From assembly GCA_964346725.1 (NCBI GenBank), contig CAYFVM010000023.1, positions 1-38,992 on the forward strand: 38,992 nt of DNA, written 5' to 3'. Made by a program: the position numbers and the translations under genes. This document shows, one piece after another, positions 30,535 to 38,992 of this stretch (its first letter is position 1; every line of letters begins with the position of its first letter). The notes under the pieces are model-generated. The model was given only the letters and a program-made list of their open reading frames with translations, did not search any database and had not been told where the DNA came from. Origin of the DNA: UBA1715 sp964346725. GTDB lineage: Bacteria; Bacteroidota; Bacteroidia; Bacteroidales; UBA1715.

Positions 30535-33069
30535 TTAAAATTCAAAATTAAATCGGATAAACAGTCCCTTGGTGCTGATGTTCGGGGCATCAAGATAGTT
30601 GAGTCGCCAAATGTATTCAATACGAACAAATTTGAGTAAATTTGTTACACCAATTCCTGCTTCCATGTATGGCACAGACAACTCATGGAGAGTAGGCGTT
30701 CCATCTGATTTGGTTGGAAAATCAAGTATTGATTCATTGTCGTTGAGCAATCGACCGTAGCACGCTTTGAACGTGAATAATTCACGAAGTTGCAATTTTC
30801 GTATTCCCCAAATTTTGTTGAAGAAAAATCCATTGAGACCATATTCCGCATACACGTTTACAAAGGCATCGCTGGCAAACTCCATGTAGTTCATGTGATT
30901 GAAATAATATTCGCCGCTACCTCCCGTTTCGTTTCCTCTATGTACTTCGAGAAGCGGAAAAGGAACAGGCTTGGTAATCATGCCGGCTTCAACTACGTAT
31001 CTCATACGTCCAACGCCAATCAATATATCGTGATTAACAACCAATCGCAGTTGCGTGTACCAATCAGATTTTCCATTGATGGTATATTTTCCTTCTGAAA
31101 TGTTGAAATGAACAACAGGGTATCGCGAATCAATGTAAATTCGACGAAAGTGATTTGAGGTAACTGCTTCTTTAAATGAAAGTCGAGTGTCAAAACTGAA
31201 GTTTGACGTTGTGAATTTCATTACCGTGTTTTGCGTAGATTGCATGTTTCCAAATGGCAAAAATGGAGGATTGTGATGAATGGCATACAAGTACGCTGGT
31301 TTGAATGTTACGTTTGGTGAAATTTGTTGTTCGTATGCCACCAAATTACGTTTTACAAAGTAAACAGCTTCGTTCTCATGTTGTGTAAGAATTGCCGACA
31401 TGAGGTTATCATCGGACTGCACAAGCACATTTTCACGAATAAAATCAAGATTTTGGTTGTAGTCGCCAATGCGGTAGATGTTTTGGTCGTATTTAATATG
31501 CAAAGCCCCATAATATTTTGACGGCATCAGTAAGGAGTATTGCATACCAAATTTAAATTTTTGGTTGCGAGTTCCGTAGCCAACATAACCGCCAATGAGC
31601 ATTTTATCATGAAACTTCTCCGATGTTCGAGCGCATAAATTGAGGCGGACACCTTCAATTTTGTTGCTCTGGATAAAATACAAATATGGACCTAAGTCTA
31701 TGTACCCCAAGGGGAGGTATCCATACATAAACATATTCATAATTTTATTAGTAGCCTTCACTGCCGGAATAGTATTACTTTTTGTAATAGCTTTTTGTGT
31801 AACTAAATCGAGGCTAGAAAGCGTATCCGGTCGGAATTGAGAAAGGAACGAGGTGTCTTTTTTGAAATATTCTGTTTTTCGTAAATTGAAACGTCCCGGA
31901 ACAACTCGGTTTACTAAATAATCATTGATTTGTGTAGGGTCAATGATATATGTCGTTGATTTTATTGCAGTTAGTGGAGTATTTATGGCGCGGTATGCAG
32001 TGTCTTTCGAGAGTTCAGGAACAAACTCTACATGCATTTTCTGTTGTCGACGAAACCATTGCCCATCTTGTGTTAACTGCAATTTTTCAAACAAACGCAT
32101 GTTTCTTACAAAGTTCAAAATTGAAGTTTGTTGCAGTGTAGCATCAATTTCGGTAAGAGTTCCTGTTTCTTTTTCAATAACCATGTAGCCGTAGAATGCC
32201 AAATCTTGCGAGTTGCGAGGTTTAAAACGCAAGTGGTAATAGGTTTTTCCGGCGTCAACTATGGAGTCGTCAAGATAGTAGCGATAATAAATTAAGGCTT
32301 GCGTGGCAATCGGGCTAATAAAATCTTTTTGTAAAAAGCGAAGGTTGCCGTAAAACGTCATGTCTTCATTTAGCGAAGAAATATAGCTGGTAACAATATC
32401 ACTTTCAATAAAGTTACTTCCGTGCTGATTTTTAACAATTTCTTGAACCTCAGGTGGTTTATTTTCTCGCCATTTTTGGTATGTCATATATTCCGAAAAA
32501 TAGAGAGGAATGTTCCACGTGTCATCGTAATCGTTTGTTTTTATAAGAATTTCGGGATGTTTGCGCATAAACCCAACGTTAAAAACAGTGCTGTCTATTC
32601 CACTTAAGCTGAAATTCAGTTTATTGTATTCAATGAGTTCTATGTTTTTTACGCCGTCAGGTCTATTCTCACGTCTATTGCGAATGGCTTTTTTTACAAT
32701 AGGAATTGCAGGATTTTTGCCCGGAGTAATAGAAACGGCATCAATTTGGATAGCAGCTGGAGTCATTTCAATGCTCATTAAGCCACTGTGAATATTTTTC
32801 CCAAATATGCAATAGTCTTTGTATCCAAGAGCTGAAATTAAAACGGTGTCTCGTGGTGAGACAGGTGAAATAGAAAACGAGCCATCCATTTGGGTAACAA
32901 TAGCATTGTTAGTGCCTTGTATCCAGACGCTAGCAAACGACAAAGGTTCTTTGCTTTCTCTGTCGGTTACAATGCCATGAAATGTTTGTGCTTGCGATAT
33001 GGTAGCGATACAAACAAAAAAGACCGATAGATTAGCGAACGATAATTTTTTTACATGTAATATTTTCAC
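30535..33069 (-). CDS. DUF5686 outer-membrane protein with CarboxypepD_reg domain
   Basis: An 844-residue outer-membrane protein. The signal peptide ends near residue 28 (CIATISQAQ). A CarboxypepD_reg-like beta-sandwich occupies ~29-110 (GIVTDRESKEPLSFASVWIQGTN... DGSFSISP... VLISALGYKDY). The long remainder is DUF5686 family. Its C-terminal half is beta-barrel-like and ends in Phe (FIRFNFEF), as outer-membrane barrels do. DUF5686 proteins are common in Bacteroidota and of unknown function. Unlike SusC it has no plug domain or TonB box that I can see. It overlaps the upstream alkaline phosphatase gene by 38 nt, so the two are co-transcribed. Confidence 0.88.
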   Translation of the reverse strand: MKILHVKKLSFANLSVFFVCIATISQAQTFHGIVTDRESKEPLSFASVWIQGTNNAIVTQMDGSFSISPVSPRDTVLISALGYKDYCIFGKNIHSGLMSIEMTPAAIQIDAVSITPGKNPAIPIVKKAIRNRRENRPDGVKNIELIEYNKLNFSLSGIDSTVFNVGFMRKHPEILIKTNDYDDTWNIPLYFSEYMTYQKWRENKPPEVQEIVKNQHGSNFIESDIVTSYISSLNEDMTFYGNLRFLQKDFISPIATQALIYYRYYLDDSIVDAGKTYYHLRFKPRNSQDLAFYGYMVIEKETGTLTEIDATLQQTSILNFVRNMRLFEKLQLTQDGQWFRRQQKMHVEFVPELSKDTAYRAINTPLTAIKSTTYIIDPTQINDYLVNRVVPGRFNLRKTEYFKKDTSFLSQFRPDTLSSLDLVTQKAITKSNTIPAVKATNKIMNMFMYGYLPLGYIDLGPYLYFIQSNKIEGVRLNLCARTSEKFHDKMLIGGYVGYGTRNQKFKFGMQYSLLMPSKYYGALHIKYDQNIYRIGDYNQNLDFIRENVLVQSDDNLMSAILTQHENEAVYFVKRNLVAYEQQISPNVTFKPAYLYAIHHNPPFLPFGNMQSTQNTVMKFTTSNFSFDTRLSFKEAVTSNHFRRIYIDSRYPVVHFNISEGKYTINGKSDWYTQLRLVVNHDILIGVGRMRYVVEAGMITKPVPFPLLEVHRGNETGGSGEYYFNHMNYMEFASDAFVNVYAEYGLNGFFFNKIWGIRKLQLRELFTFKACYGRLLNDNESILDFPTKSDGTPTLHELSVPYMEAGIGVTNLLKFVRIEYIWRLNYLDAPNISTKGLFIRFNFEF

Positions 33070-36000
33070 CTTCAGATATTTGAATGATATATTCGCCCTT
33101 AGGCAAATCTTTTGTATAAATTTCCGTTTTGTTGCTTGTAATAGATTTAGTTTTTACAATTCTTCCTTGTAAGTCGCGCAACACTATCATTCCTTCACTA
33201 TTAGAAGATTCTACCGTTATGCTAACAATGGTAGGAATTGGATACACACTATAGTTGTCTTCTTTTGGTTGATTGTCTATAGCTGTAGCATCTTCTTGGT
33301 ATACACAAATTTGCACATAAATTTTAGCGGTAATGCTCGATCCTGTTGTCGCTCCATCGTTAGCACTAAATGCTATAGGACTAGTCCCTACAGCATGCGG
33401 AGCTTGCCCATAAATGATACAACTATCAGCATTGTATTTAACCCACAATGGTTTTGTTGCTACTTTAATAGTAATCTCATTGTCTTCAACATCGGAGATA
33501 AAATTTTTCGGAAGTACGAAGCGGAATGCACTGTCTTGTTTCACGAAAATAGTGTCTGTAAAAGTGCTTTTAGGACTTTCATTAACAAAAGTACAAGATT
33601 CTCCTCCCCATAGTTCGAATAGGGTTTGACTAATTTCGGAGTTGTTCAAATATTTCCCACGAACAAAATCCCATTCATCAGCATAGCGCGTGAGTGCTTG
33701 AGCACCAACACCTTTGGCGAATAAAGGGACCAATTGATTTGTGTGACTGTCTGAATAGTAAGCCATTCCCGGCATATTGCCTACACCATTATCTTTAATC
33801 TGCCAATGGTTCAAGAGAATTGAGTCTTCACGAAAAGTTTCATCTGCTACAAAACCAGTTTCATGGTCAGCTGTCACGATTAATAATGTTTCGTCCCAGC
33901 TACTATTTTTTTCAATCCACGCAATCACAGAATCAACGGTTTCATTGAAAGAAATTTGTTCTTCAATTTGGCGTCCGGACCAACCTTTATGTCCCCCGTT
34001 ATCAACGAAGTCGCCTTCAATCATTACGAAAAAGCCATTTTCATTTTTGCTCAAACAATTAATTGCCGTGCGTCCAATTTGCCACAGATGAGGTAATCCT
34101 GGGTTCCAGTCATCAAAACGTACGGAGTCAAGGTCATTTTGCCCGATACGATAAAATTGTAAGCCGCTTGCTACCGGCATCAAACCAAACAATCTTTTGG
34201 GAGTTTCTCCAGTCATATATTTTACAAGGTTTGCACTATCTTCTACAAAGGTCCAAGGGTCGGGAATTCCGTCTTTATCAATATCTCGTACTGTTGACCA
34301 GCCCGAATTCGAGGGAATTTGATAGGTGGTTGCAGTATTGCGTAAATCTTGAATCATCGTTTCTCCACCAATATTGTCGTAATCTGGTGTTTCTAATTTT
34401 TGAGCTTTTTTATCGTATTCCGGGTGTCCGGTACCTATGATTACGTCAGCATCTGATTCAATTATGACTTGTCGTGAAAGTTCGCTGTAGTTTTCACGAG
34501 CGATATTGTTGGTAAAAAACGCTCCAGGAGTCGCATCGTAGAATGCCGCATTGGTAGCAACACCGGCAGATTTTCCTATTGATTTTGCATAGCGGGCTAT
34601 AGAGTTCATCGCATTTCGTTCTACATCAACGCCTAAAGAATAGTAATATGTTTTTTTGCCGGATGCAATTGCTGTAGCAGAGGCTCCAGAACAAGTTCCA
34701 TTGTTGAGTTTCCAAAAATATTTTTTATCTGTCCAAGCTAATCGGGACTCATACGAGTTGTTCCATGAATTTACAATGTTTGTTGCCGCTGAGGTAGTAG
34801 TTGGATGCGTGCAATTCCACAATTGCACAGGAAAATCTTCATATTGTTGTCTTGTACCGGTATAGTAATCGGCCGCCTTTATTGGGGAAATACCACAACC
34901 ATCATTAATCATAAGAATGATATTTTTTGGAGTGGTAGTTTCGAGTGGCATTGTACGAAAACAAACTTGTGCTATTTCGGTATTGTTGATGTAACTTCCC
35001 AAATAAAAATCTGTTTCATCTATATAGTTGCTGAAAAGCGAACTTCCATTCCCTTTTGCGAAGAGGGGAGTAAGAAGATTCGTTGCATATTCGCTATTAT
35101 AAAGAATGTCGTTGGCATTTTGTGAGAAAAATTTGTCGCCTGGATTTTCTTTGTCAAACGATGTGCTTGTTGCGTAGCCTTGTTCGTATGCACCTACAAC
35201 AATCATAAGTGTTTCATCCCATGAACTATTGGTTTCAACCCATGTATATATACTATTAATATATGTATTAAGGTCAATCATTGCCAATTTTGTCGCTTCT
35301 ACGTTTTGCTGTTCTGCTGCAACGGCAACAGACGCAAATTCGCTCACGAATACGAATCCATTACTATTAGTTTTTAGCAATGAAAGGCATGAGTTTGAGG
35401 CAGTGCAATAAACATCGTTAGTCAATGAGTTGTTTGCAAACAAAATTTGTGTTGAAAGATTGTCAGGGATGTTAGAGGTTGTTTGTACTAAACTCCAATT
35501 AGGATTGCTAAGAGTTGTAATGTCTGACTTCGTGATTACCATAGAAACAGTGGAAGCGTTTACCATGCTTTGAAACAACGCATTATATTGAGTTTCGCTA
35601 TTTGCAACTTTTGCATGACTTACAAAAGGAATAACGGCATTGTTTCCAAGAATATCAGCGTTTGTTGCAATAGCAGTAGCTTTACCTTTGGTAATCGCAC
35701 GTTCTATTATTGTTTCCAAATTGCTGTTGTCCATATCATAACTAACCGCATCAACTGCAGGTTTTACACCCGTAGCAAGAGCAGATCCCGCTGTGATTGG
35801 GTCTATAGGAAGTGAATCGGCATAATCAAACTCCTGCCATATCCTTCGCACATGATAGTCGCCACGATAATAATTCACATCATATTCTTTGTCAAGCGTG
35901 CTCCAATAGGTAGGATAGTTTGAAACGGCATATTGAATGTCAAAGCTATTCAAAACGCAATCATTTTTGCTGGTAATCATTTGTGCATGGTTATAGCCCA

Positions 36001-36097
36001 CACCATCAGCAATTACTAGGATAATATTTTTTGGTTGAGCCATTGCAAATACAGCAAATAGAGAACTCAAAATGCAAGTAGTAAGATTTTTTTTCAT
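33032..36097 (-). CDS. Tandem-domain alkaline phosphatase with T9SS sorting domain
   Basis: A 1021-residue secreted protein. The start at 36097 (MKKNLTTCILSSLFAVFAMAQ) is a clean signal peptide; an upstream in-frame extension to 36310 is unlikely. Two alkaline-phosphatase-like domains follow, ~23-380 and ~390-830. The second keeps metal ligands Asp399, Glu694, Asp699, His703, Asp744, His745 and His785, with Ser470 at the nucleophile position preceded by Cys469. The first keeps Asp31 and Glu253 but lacks the equivalent Asp/His ligands, including AYEQG where DHETG is expected. A beta-sandwich (~845-930) and a type A sorting domain (~945-1021) end the protein. The second domain is probably active on phosphomonoesters; the first is probably not. 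Confidence 0.9.
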   Translation of the reverse strand: MKKNLTTCILSSLFAVFAMAQPKNIILVIADGVGYNHAQMITSKNDCVLNSFDIQYAVSNYPTYWSTLDKEYDVNYYRGDYHVRRIWQEFDYADSLPIDPITAGSALATGVKPAVDAVSYDMDNSNLETIIERAITKGKATAIATNADILGNNAVIPFVSHAKVANSETQYNALFQSMVNASTVSMVITKSDITTLSNPNWSLVQTTSNIPDNLSTQILFANNSLTNDVYCTASNSCLSLLKTNSNGFVFVSEFASVAVAAEQQNVEATKLAMIDLNTYINSIYTWVETNSSWDETLMIVVGAYEQGYATSTSFDKENPGDKFFSQNANDILYNSEYATNLLTPLFAKGNGSSLFSNYIDETDFYLGSYINNTEIAQVCFRTMPLETTTPKNIILMINDGCGISPIKAADYYTGTRQQYEDFPVQLWNCTHPTTTSAATNIVNSWNNSYESRLAWTDKKYFWKLNNGTCSGASATAIASGKKTYYYSLGVDVERNAMNSIARYAKSIGKSAGVATNAAFYDATPGAFFTNNIARENYSELSRQVIIESDADVIIGTGHPEYDKKAQKLETPDYDNIGGETMIQDLRNTATTYQIPSNSGWSTVRDIDKDGIPDPWTFVEDSANLVKYMTGETPKRLFGLMPVASGLQFYRIGQNDLDSVRFDDWNPGLPHLWQIGRTAINCLSKNENGFFVMIEGDFVDNGGHKGWSGRQIEEQISFNETVDSVIAWIEKNSSWDETLLIVTADHETGFVADETFREDSILLNHWQIKDNGVGNMPGMAYYSDSHTNQLVPLFAKGVGAQALTRYADEWDFVRGKYLNNSEISQTLFELWGGESCTFVNESPKSTFTDTIFVKQDSAFRFVLPKNFISDVEDNEITIKVATKPLWVKYNADSCIIYGQAPHAVGTSPIAFSANDGATTGSSITAKIYVQICVYQEDATAIDNQPKEDNYSVYPIPTIVSITVESSNSEGMIVLRDLQGRIVKTKSITSNKTEIYTKDLPKGEYIIQISEGENITCKKIIVR

Positions 36098-36124
36098 CGT
36101 AAGTTTATCATTAATAATCTTTTG

Positions 36125-36132
36125 CAAAAGTA
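36125..36132 (-). promoter_or_regulatory. Candidate -7 element for the alkaline phosphatase operon
   Basis: The minus strand reads TACTTTTG, an exact TAnnTTTG match, 27 nt before the ATG. A -33 box at correct spacing is not visible. No obvious Pho-box-like repeat is present nearby. Confidence 0.4.
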
Positions 36133-36293
36133 AAAAATATTCAACTATGTCTTTTACATTTCGAGAAATAGAAATATCATTTCGTTTAAATGGATGAATA
36201 ATTTGAGCACAGAGTTTTTGTATCTTTTTCAAGATGAATGAGTAATGCAAATTCATAAAATTCAACAAAATATCAAATTTCCTATGTTCAAAT

Positions 36294-36324
36294 CTTGTTA
36301 ATAAGATCAAAAGATGTATTTTTG
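36294..36324 (+). promoter_or_regulatory. Distal promoter candidate for the RCC1 gene
   Basis: CTTG (36294-36297), a 19-nt spacer and TATTTTTG (36317-36324) fit the consensus with one -33 mismatch. Transcription from here would give a leader of roughly 90 nt. Confidence 0.45.
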
Positions 36325-36375
36325 CTGCTAAGACATTTTGGAGATTTTCAAAAAGTTACGTTTTTGTGAAACCTT

Positions 36376-36408
36376 TTTGTATTCAAAAGAGTCTTACTCA
36401 TAATTTTG
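36376..36408 (+). promoter_or_regulatory. Proximal promoter for the RCC1 gene
   Basis: TTTG (36376-36379), a 21-nt spacer and TAATTTTG (36401-36408) match the consensus. The -7 box ends 14 nt before the ATG, so the leader would be very short (~8-10 nt). Confidence 0.6.
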
Positions 36409-36422
36409 CAAAATATACGACT

Positions 36423-38992
36423 ATGAAAAGAGTTAGAAAAATTTCGTTGGTGATTGCTGCAATTGTAGCAAGTTCATCATTGTTTGCTCAGAAAGATTTA
36501 TTGATTTCAGGTGGTTCTGCAGTATCAAGTATGGTATGTTCAAACAATTGGGTATATGTAACCGGTTCGAATAAAACCGATGCAGGAACAGGTACATTGG
36601 GTACAGGATCTAATGCCGCTTATTTGTCAGAATGGACAAAAGTTCCCTTTCCTACCGGTGTCTCTATTCAACAGGTAAACTCCGGTTCTGGACAGAACTT
36701 TGTTGCACTTGATTGCTATGGCAAGGTTTGGTGTTGGGGTGAAAACCTACAAGGTCAATGTGGTCAAGGAACAGGAAGTAGTTCTGTAATAACTGCCCCT
36801 GCACAAGTTAAAGCCGGAGTTTTGGCGGGGACTGCGTATGATGATGGCAATGGCTTTTTGTGCAATGTGGATGTGGTATATTCTGGTAATGCTAATACGT
36901 TTGCGTTACTTGGTGATGGTCCGCACAAAGGCAAAGTAGTTGCTTGGGGTGGTAACGGGTCTGGAGGTACATATGCTTCCAACCTTGGAGATGGCACGAA
37001 TACAAATCGGTATGAACCCGTTTTTTGTATTGATTTGAATGGAAATCATTTGACTAATATTACTCAAATCTATGCATCCGATGATGTGTCAATGTTTCTT
37101 GATGGAGATGGGCATGTATGGACAGCAGGAGGACAACAGAAAAGTACAACCATTTTAGGTCGTTTAGCAACAGGAGGATATGCTGCTACAAGTACTGGAG
37201 GTTCAAGTGCTTATTTCGGAATGGTATACGTTGCTCCGGGAGTGCCTCTATCAAACATAAAACAAATTGCAGCAGGTGACGTTAACTGCCAAGCTCTTGA
37301 TGGTGATGGCTATGTGTGGGGTTGGGGAGACGCTTGGAATAGTGCGTGTGGAATAGGAGAAAATGAAAAATCCTCTCGTCCAATGAAAGTAATAGCAGGT
37401 TTGTTAGATGACGCGGATACGGATGGAGCATATCTTCTTGCTAAATCAATTGGAGCCGGACAGTCTTGCGGTTTTGCCGTAACGCTTACGGGTAAACCCG
37501 TTATGTGGGGACAATTTGCAAACGGTGCGTATGGTACCAGCGTATTGCCCCGATATATAACAAGAGCAGGAGGTGTTGTAGACAGTGATGTAATTCTTAT
37601 AAATAAAGGTGATACGTGGGGTTTCTACGAACGTTCAAATGGAGATATGTATACGTGGGGATACAATGGTACAGGTCAATTAGGAACAGGAAATACAACT
37701 ACTTTGGCGGTGGCAACGGCAATTACTCCGCCTTCAGGATGTGTGGTGAAGGATCCGGCTCCAATGGCAACAATTACGCCGAAAGATATGACAGTATGTG
37801 AATCAAGTTTTACAGGTGTTACATTAGATTGTGGTTTTGTAGTTAGTTCTACAAAATTCTTAGATAGTTATACAATCACTTGGTACAAAGATGGTGTGCA
37901 AGTAAGTACAGGTAATGGAACAAATACAACTTACACGACTAGTACTCTTGCCGCCGGAATTGGCACATATAAAGTTGTTGTTGAATATGTAGGAGAAAAT
38001 AGTGGTTGTGAGGTATACTTGCCCGCTGAAGATGAAATTACTATTTCCGCATATCAGCAGGATTATACAGTTCCTACCCTAACATATTGTGGTAATGAAG
38101 CAACAGTTAATGTTGAGTCTGATAATGCAACCGCTGTATATAATTGGGGAACGAGTAAAACAATGACTACTGTATTGGGAACAACAGTTGGAAGTGCAGA
38201 AACTACTATTGATGTTTCAGGTATAGCTCAAAGTGCAGGGGTTAAGAAAGTTTATGTTCAACAAGTAGGAAAAGCAAGTGGAGATTTCCTTACAACAACG
38301 CAGTTGGGTGCAACCACATTAATCGGTGGAGATAATTTTATCGGAAAAACTTTGTCGGTATCTTCAGAGGCAGGTTCATGGTGTACTGGTTTTGAAGCTA
38401 AAAAAGATATAGATATAACGTCAATAGCATATTTTGCCAATACAGCAATTCAAGGTTGGAACTATCAATCAACACCTAACGATACATTGACCGCTTCTGC
38501 TAATATAACGATAACGATTCATGGAGCAGTACAAAACAATGGTCAGTGGGTACCTAGTACAACTACATATGGAAGTATGTCTGGCACATATACTCGTAAA
38601 TTTGTTTACAACGATGGAGCTTCAGGAAAATCATACTCATACGGCGCAAAAATAACAGAGGAAATTGTAAATGGTAAAATCAGTTTAGCCCCCGGAATGT
38701 ATTTTATAGCTGTTTCAGCTTTCTCTGCAACCGCACATTTCCAAGAATTCAAATTAGCGAGAGAAAGTACAACTGCAAATACAGTTTCATCTGCAATGAA
38801 AGATACCTATGATGCAACATATCTAACAGGAGTTGGTGTAGCATCGTATGGTAATGGAGGGCAGAATTCTCCTGGATTATTTCATGACATTAAATTTACT
38901 ACCGGTGTAGGATTTTGCGATGTTATAGCAGTTCCTTTAACCGAAGATTGTCCATGTAACAAGCCTGATGATATCACGTTGACGGTGAGTGA
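36423..38992 (+). CDS. RCC1-repeat secreted protein (partial, runs off right edge)
   Basis: An open frame of 856 codons with no stop before the window ends. Residues 1-23 form a signal peptide (VIAAIVASSSLFAQ). RCC1-like repeats follow at ~95-430, each with a W-G core: VWCWGENLQGQCGQG, VVAWGGNGSGG, VWTAGGQQ, VWGWGDAWNSACG, VMWGQFANGAYG and MYTWGYNGTGQLGTG. Together they probably make a beta-propeller. From ~445 the sequence becomes Ig/PKD-like with scattered cysteines (TVCESSFTGVTLDCGF, TITWYKDGVQV), followed by a beta-rich Thr/Ser-rich region. By analogy with neighbours a T9SS sorting domain may lie beyond the edge; that is inference. The sequence shows no catalytic motif. It is likely a surface or adhesive protein. 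Confidence 0.85.
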   Translation, partial: MKRVRKISLVIAAIVASSSLFAQKDLLISGGSAVSSMVCSNNWVYVTGSNKTDAGTGTLGTGSNAAYLSEWTKVPFPTGVSIQQVNSGSGQNFVALDCYGKVWCWGENLQGQCGQGTGSSSVITAPAQVKAGVLAGTAYDDGNGFLCNVDVVYSGNANTFALLGDGPHKGKVVAWGGNGSGGTYASNLGDGTNTNRYEPVFCIDLNGNHLTNITQIYASDDVSMFLDGDGHVWTAGGQQKSTTILGRLATGGYAATSTGGSSAYFGMVYVAPGVPLSNIKQIAAGDVNCQALDGDGYVWGWGDAWNSACGIGENEKSSRPMKVIAGLLDDADTDGAYLLAKSIGAGQSCGFAVTLTGKPVMWGQFANGAYGTSVLPRYITRAGGVVDSDVILINKGDTWGFYERSNGDMYTWGYNGTGQLGTGNTTTLAVATAITPPSGCVVKDPAPMATITPKDMTVCESSFTGVTLDCGFVVSSTKFLDSYTITWYKDGVQVSTGNGTNTTYTTSTLAAGIGTYKVVVEYVGENSGCEVYLPAEDEITISAYQQDYTVPTLTYCGNEATVNVESDNATAVYNWGTSKTMTTVLGTTVGSAETTIDVSGIAQSAGVKKVYVQQVGKASGDFLTTTQLGATTLIGGDNFIGKTLSVSSEAGSWCTGFEAKKDIDITSIAYFANTAIQGWNYQSTPNDTLTASANITITIHGAVQNNGQWVPSTTTYGSMSGTYTRKFVYNDGASGKSYSYGAKITEEIVNGKISLAPGMYFIAVSAFSATAHFQEFKLARESTTANTVSSAMKDTYDATYLTGVGVASYGNGGQNSPGLFHDIKFTTGVGFCDVIAVPLTEDCPCNKPDDITLTVS

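Larger units (their letters stand above)
36133..36422. other. Divergent intergenic region between phosphatase and RCC1 protein
   Basis: With the phosphatase start at 36097 and the RCC1-protein start at 36423, this 325-nt gap holds three promoter-like elements (36125-36132 minus, 36294-36324 plus, 36376-36408 plus). No coding sequence or hairpin is convincing. The reading frame of the phosphatase stays open to 36310, but the composition looks non-coding. Confidence 0.5.

Noticed and set aside
36098..36310. Upstream in-frame extension of the alkaline phosphatase
   Set aside because: The extension has no signal peptide and would bury the clean signal peptide that begins at 36097.
1..38992. CRISPR array, insertion sequence, prophage or defence island
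   Set aside because: No spaced direct repeats, transposase, integrase, terminal inverted repeats or defence-type genes were found. Gene content is largely housekeeping and envelope-related.

Overview
The window is low-GC chromosomal DNA from a member of the Bacteroidota, most likely Bacteroidales-like. Four things support this. At least two predicted secreted proteins (three with the PorZ-like protein) end in type IX secretion (T9SS) type A sorting domains. Promoters fit the Bacteroidota pattern TTTG-N19-TAnnTTTG. Several families are typical of the phylum: DUF4271, DUF5686, a PorZ-like propeller and a DUF4369/TlpA-type thioredoxin. Purine-rich Shine-Dalgarno sites are largely absent. Most of the window looks like core genome. 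I see no CRISPR array, phage, transposase or integrase.

Layout. 1-391 is AT-rich and non-coding. 392-1001 holds a small leader with an intrinsic terminator, yraN (467-844) and tRNA-Glu(CUC). 1022-9085 (minus) is a run of four genes: a very large NtrY-like histidine kinase, the c-di-AMP synthase cdaA, the replication-recombination ATPase rarA and a PorZ-like propeller protein. cdaA overlaps rarA by 4 nt and rarA overlaps the propeller gene by 1 nt. 9189-9263 is tRNA-Pro(UGG), followed by a DUF1573 protein and an HtrA/DegP protease (both minus). 11531-14190 (plus) is proA, whose stop codon overlaps the start of a MurC/Mpl-type Mur ligase. A 22-bp bidirectional terminator separates it from a T9SS-tailed secreted protein. 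Next come diaminopimelate dehydrogenase (ddh), a membrane or periplasmic thioredoxin-like protein and, divergently, birA.

18182-20413 (minus) is an unusual operon of a SiaC-like phosphoprotein followed by two tandem Lgt paralogues. 20595-24518 (minus) is thrA-cysS under a consensus promoter. 24638-28650 (minus) is a compact operon DUF4271-hemD-rnpA-yidD-S41 protease. Divergent from it are an Lrp/AsnC regulator and hflX (plus). 30535-36097 (minus) is a tandem-domain alkaline phosphatase followed by a DUF5686 outer-membrane protein. After a 325-nt divergent promoter region, an RCC1-repeat secreted protein starts at 36423 and runs off the right edge.

Themes. Envelope biogenesis dominates: lipoprotein acylation (lgt x2), peptidoglycan precursor or DAP metabolism (Mur ligase, ddh), secretion (PorZ-like protein, YidD), envelope proteolysis (HtrA, S41) and c-di-AMP signalling. 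No clearly new defence or mobile system is visible. The most notable signals are the alkaline phosphatase whose N-terminal catalytic domain has lost nearly all metal ligands, the siaC-lgt-lgt operon with an insertion-bearing Lgt, the proA/Mur-ligase coupling, and a terminator-bearing leader before yraN that is flanked by a 9-bp direct repeat.
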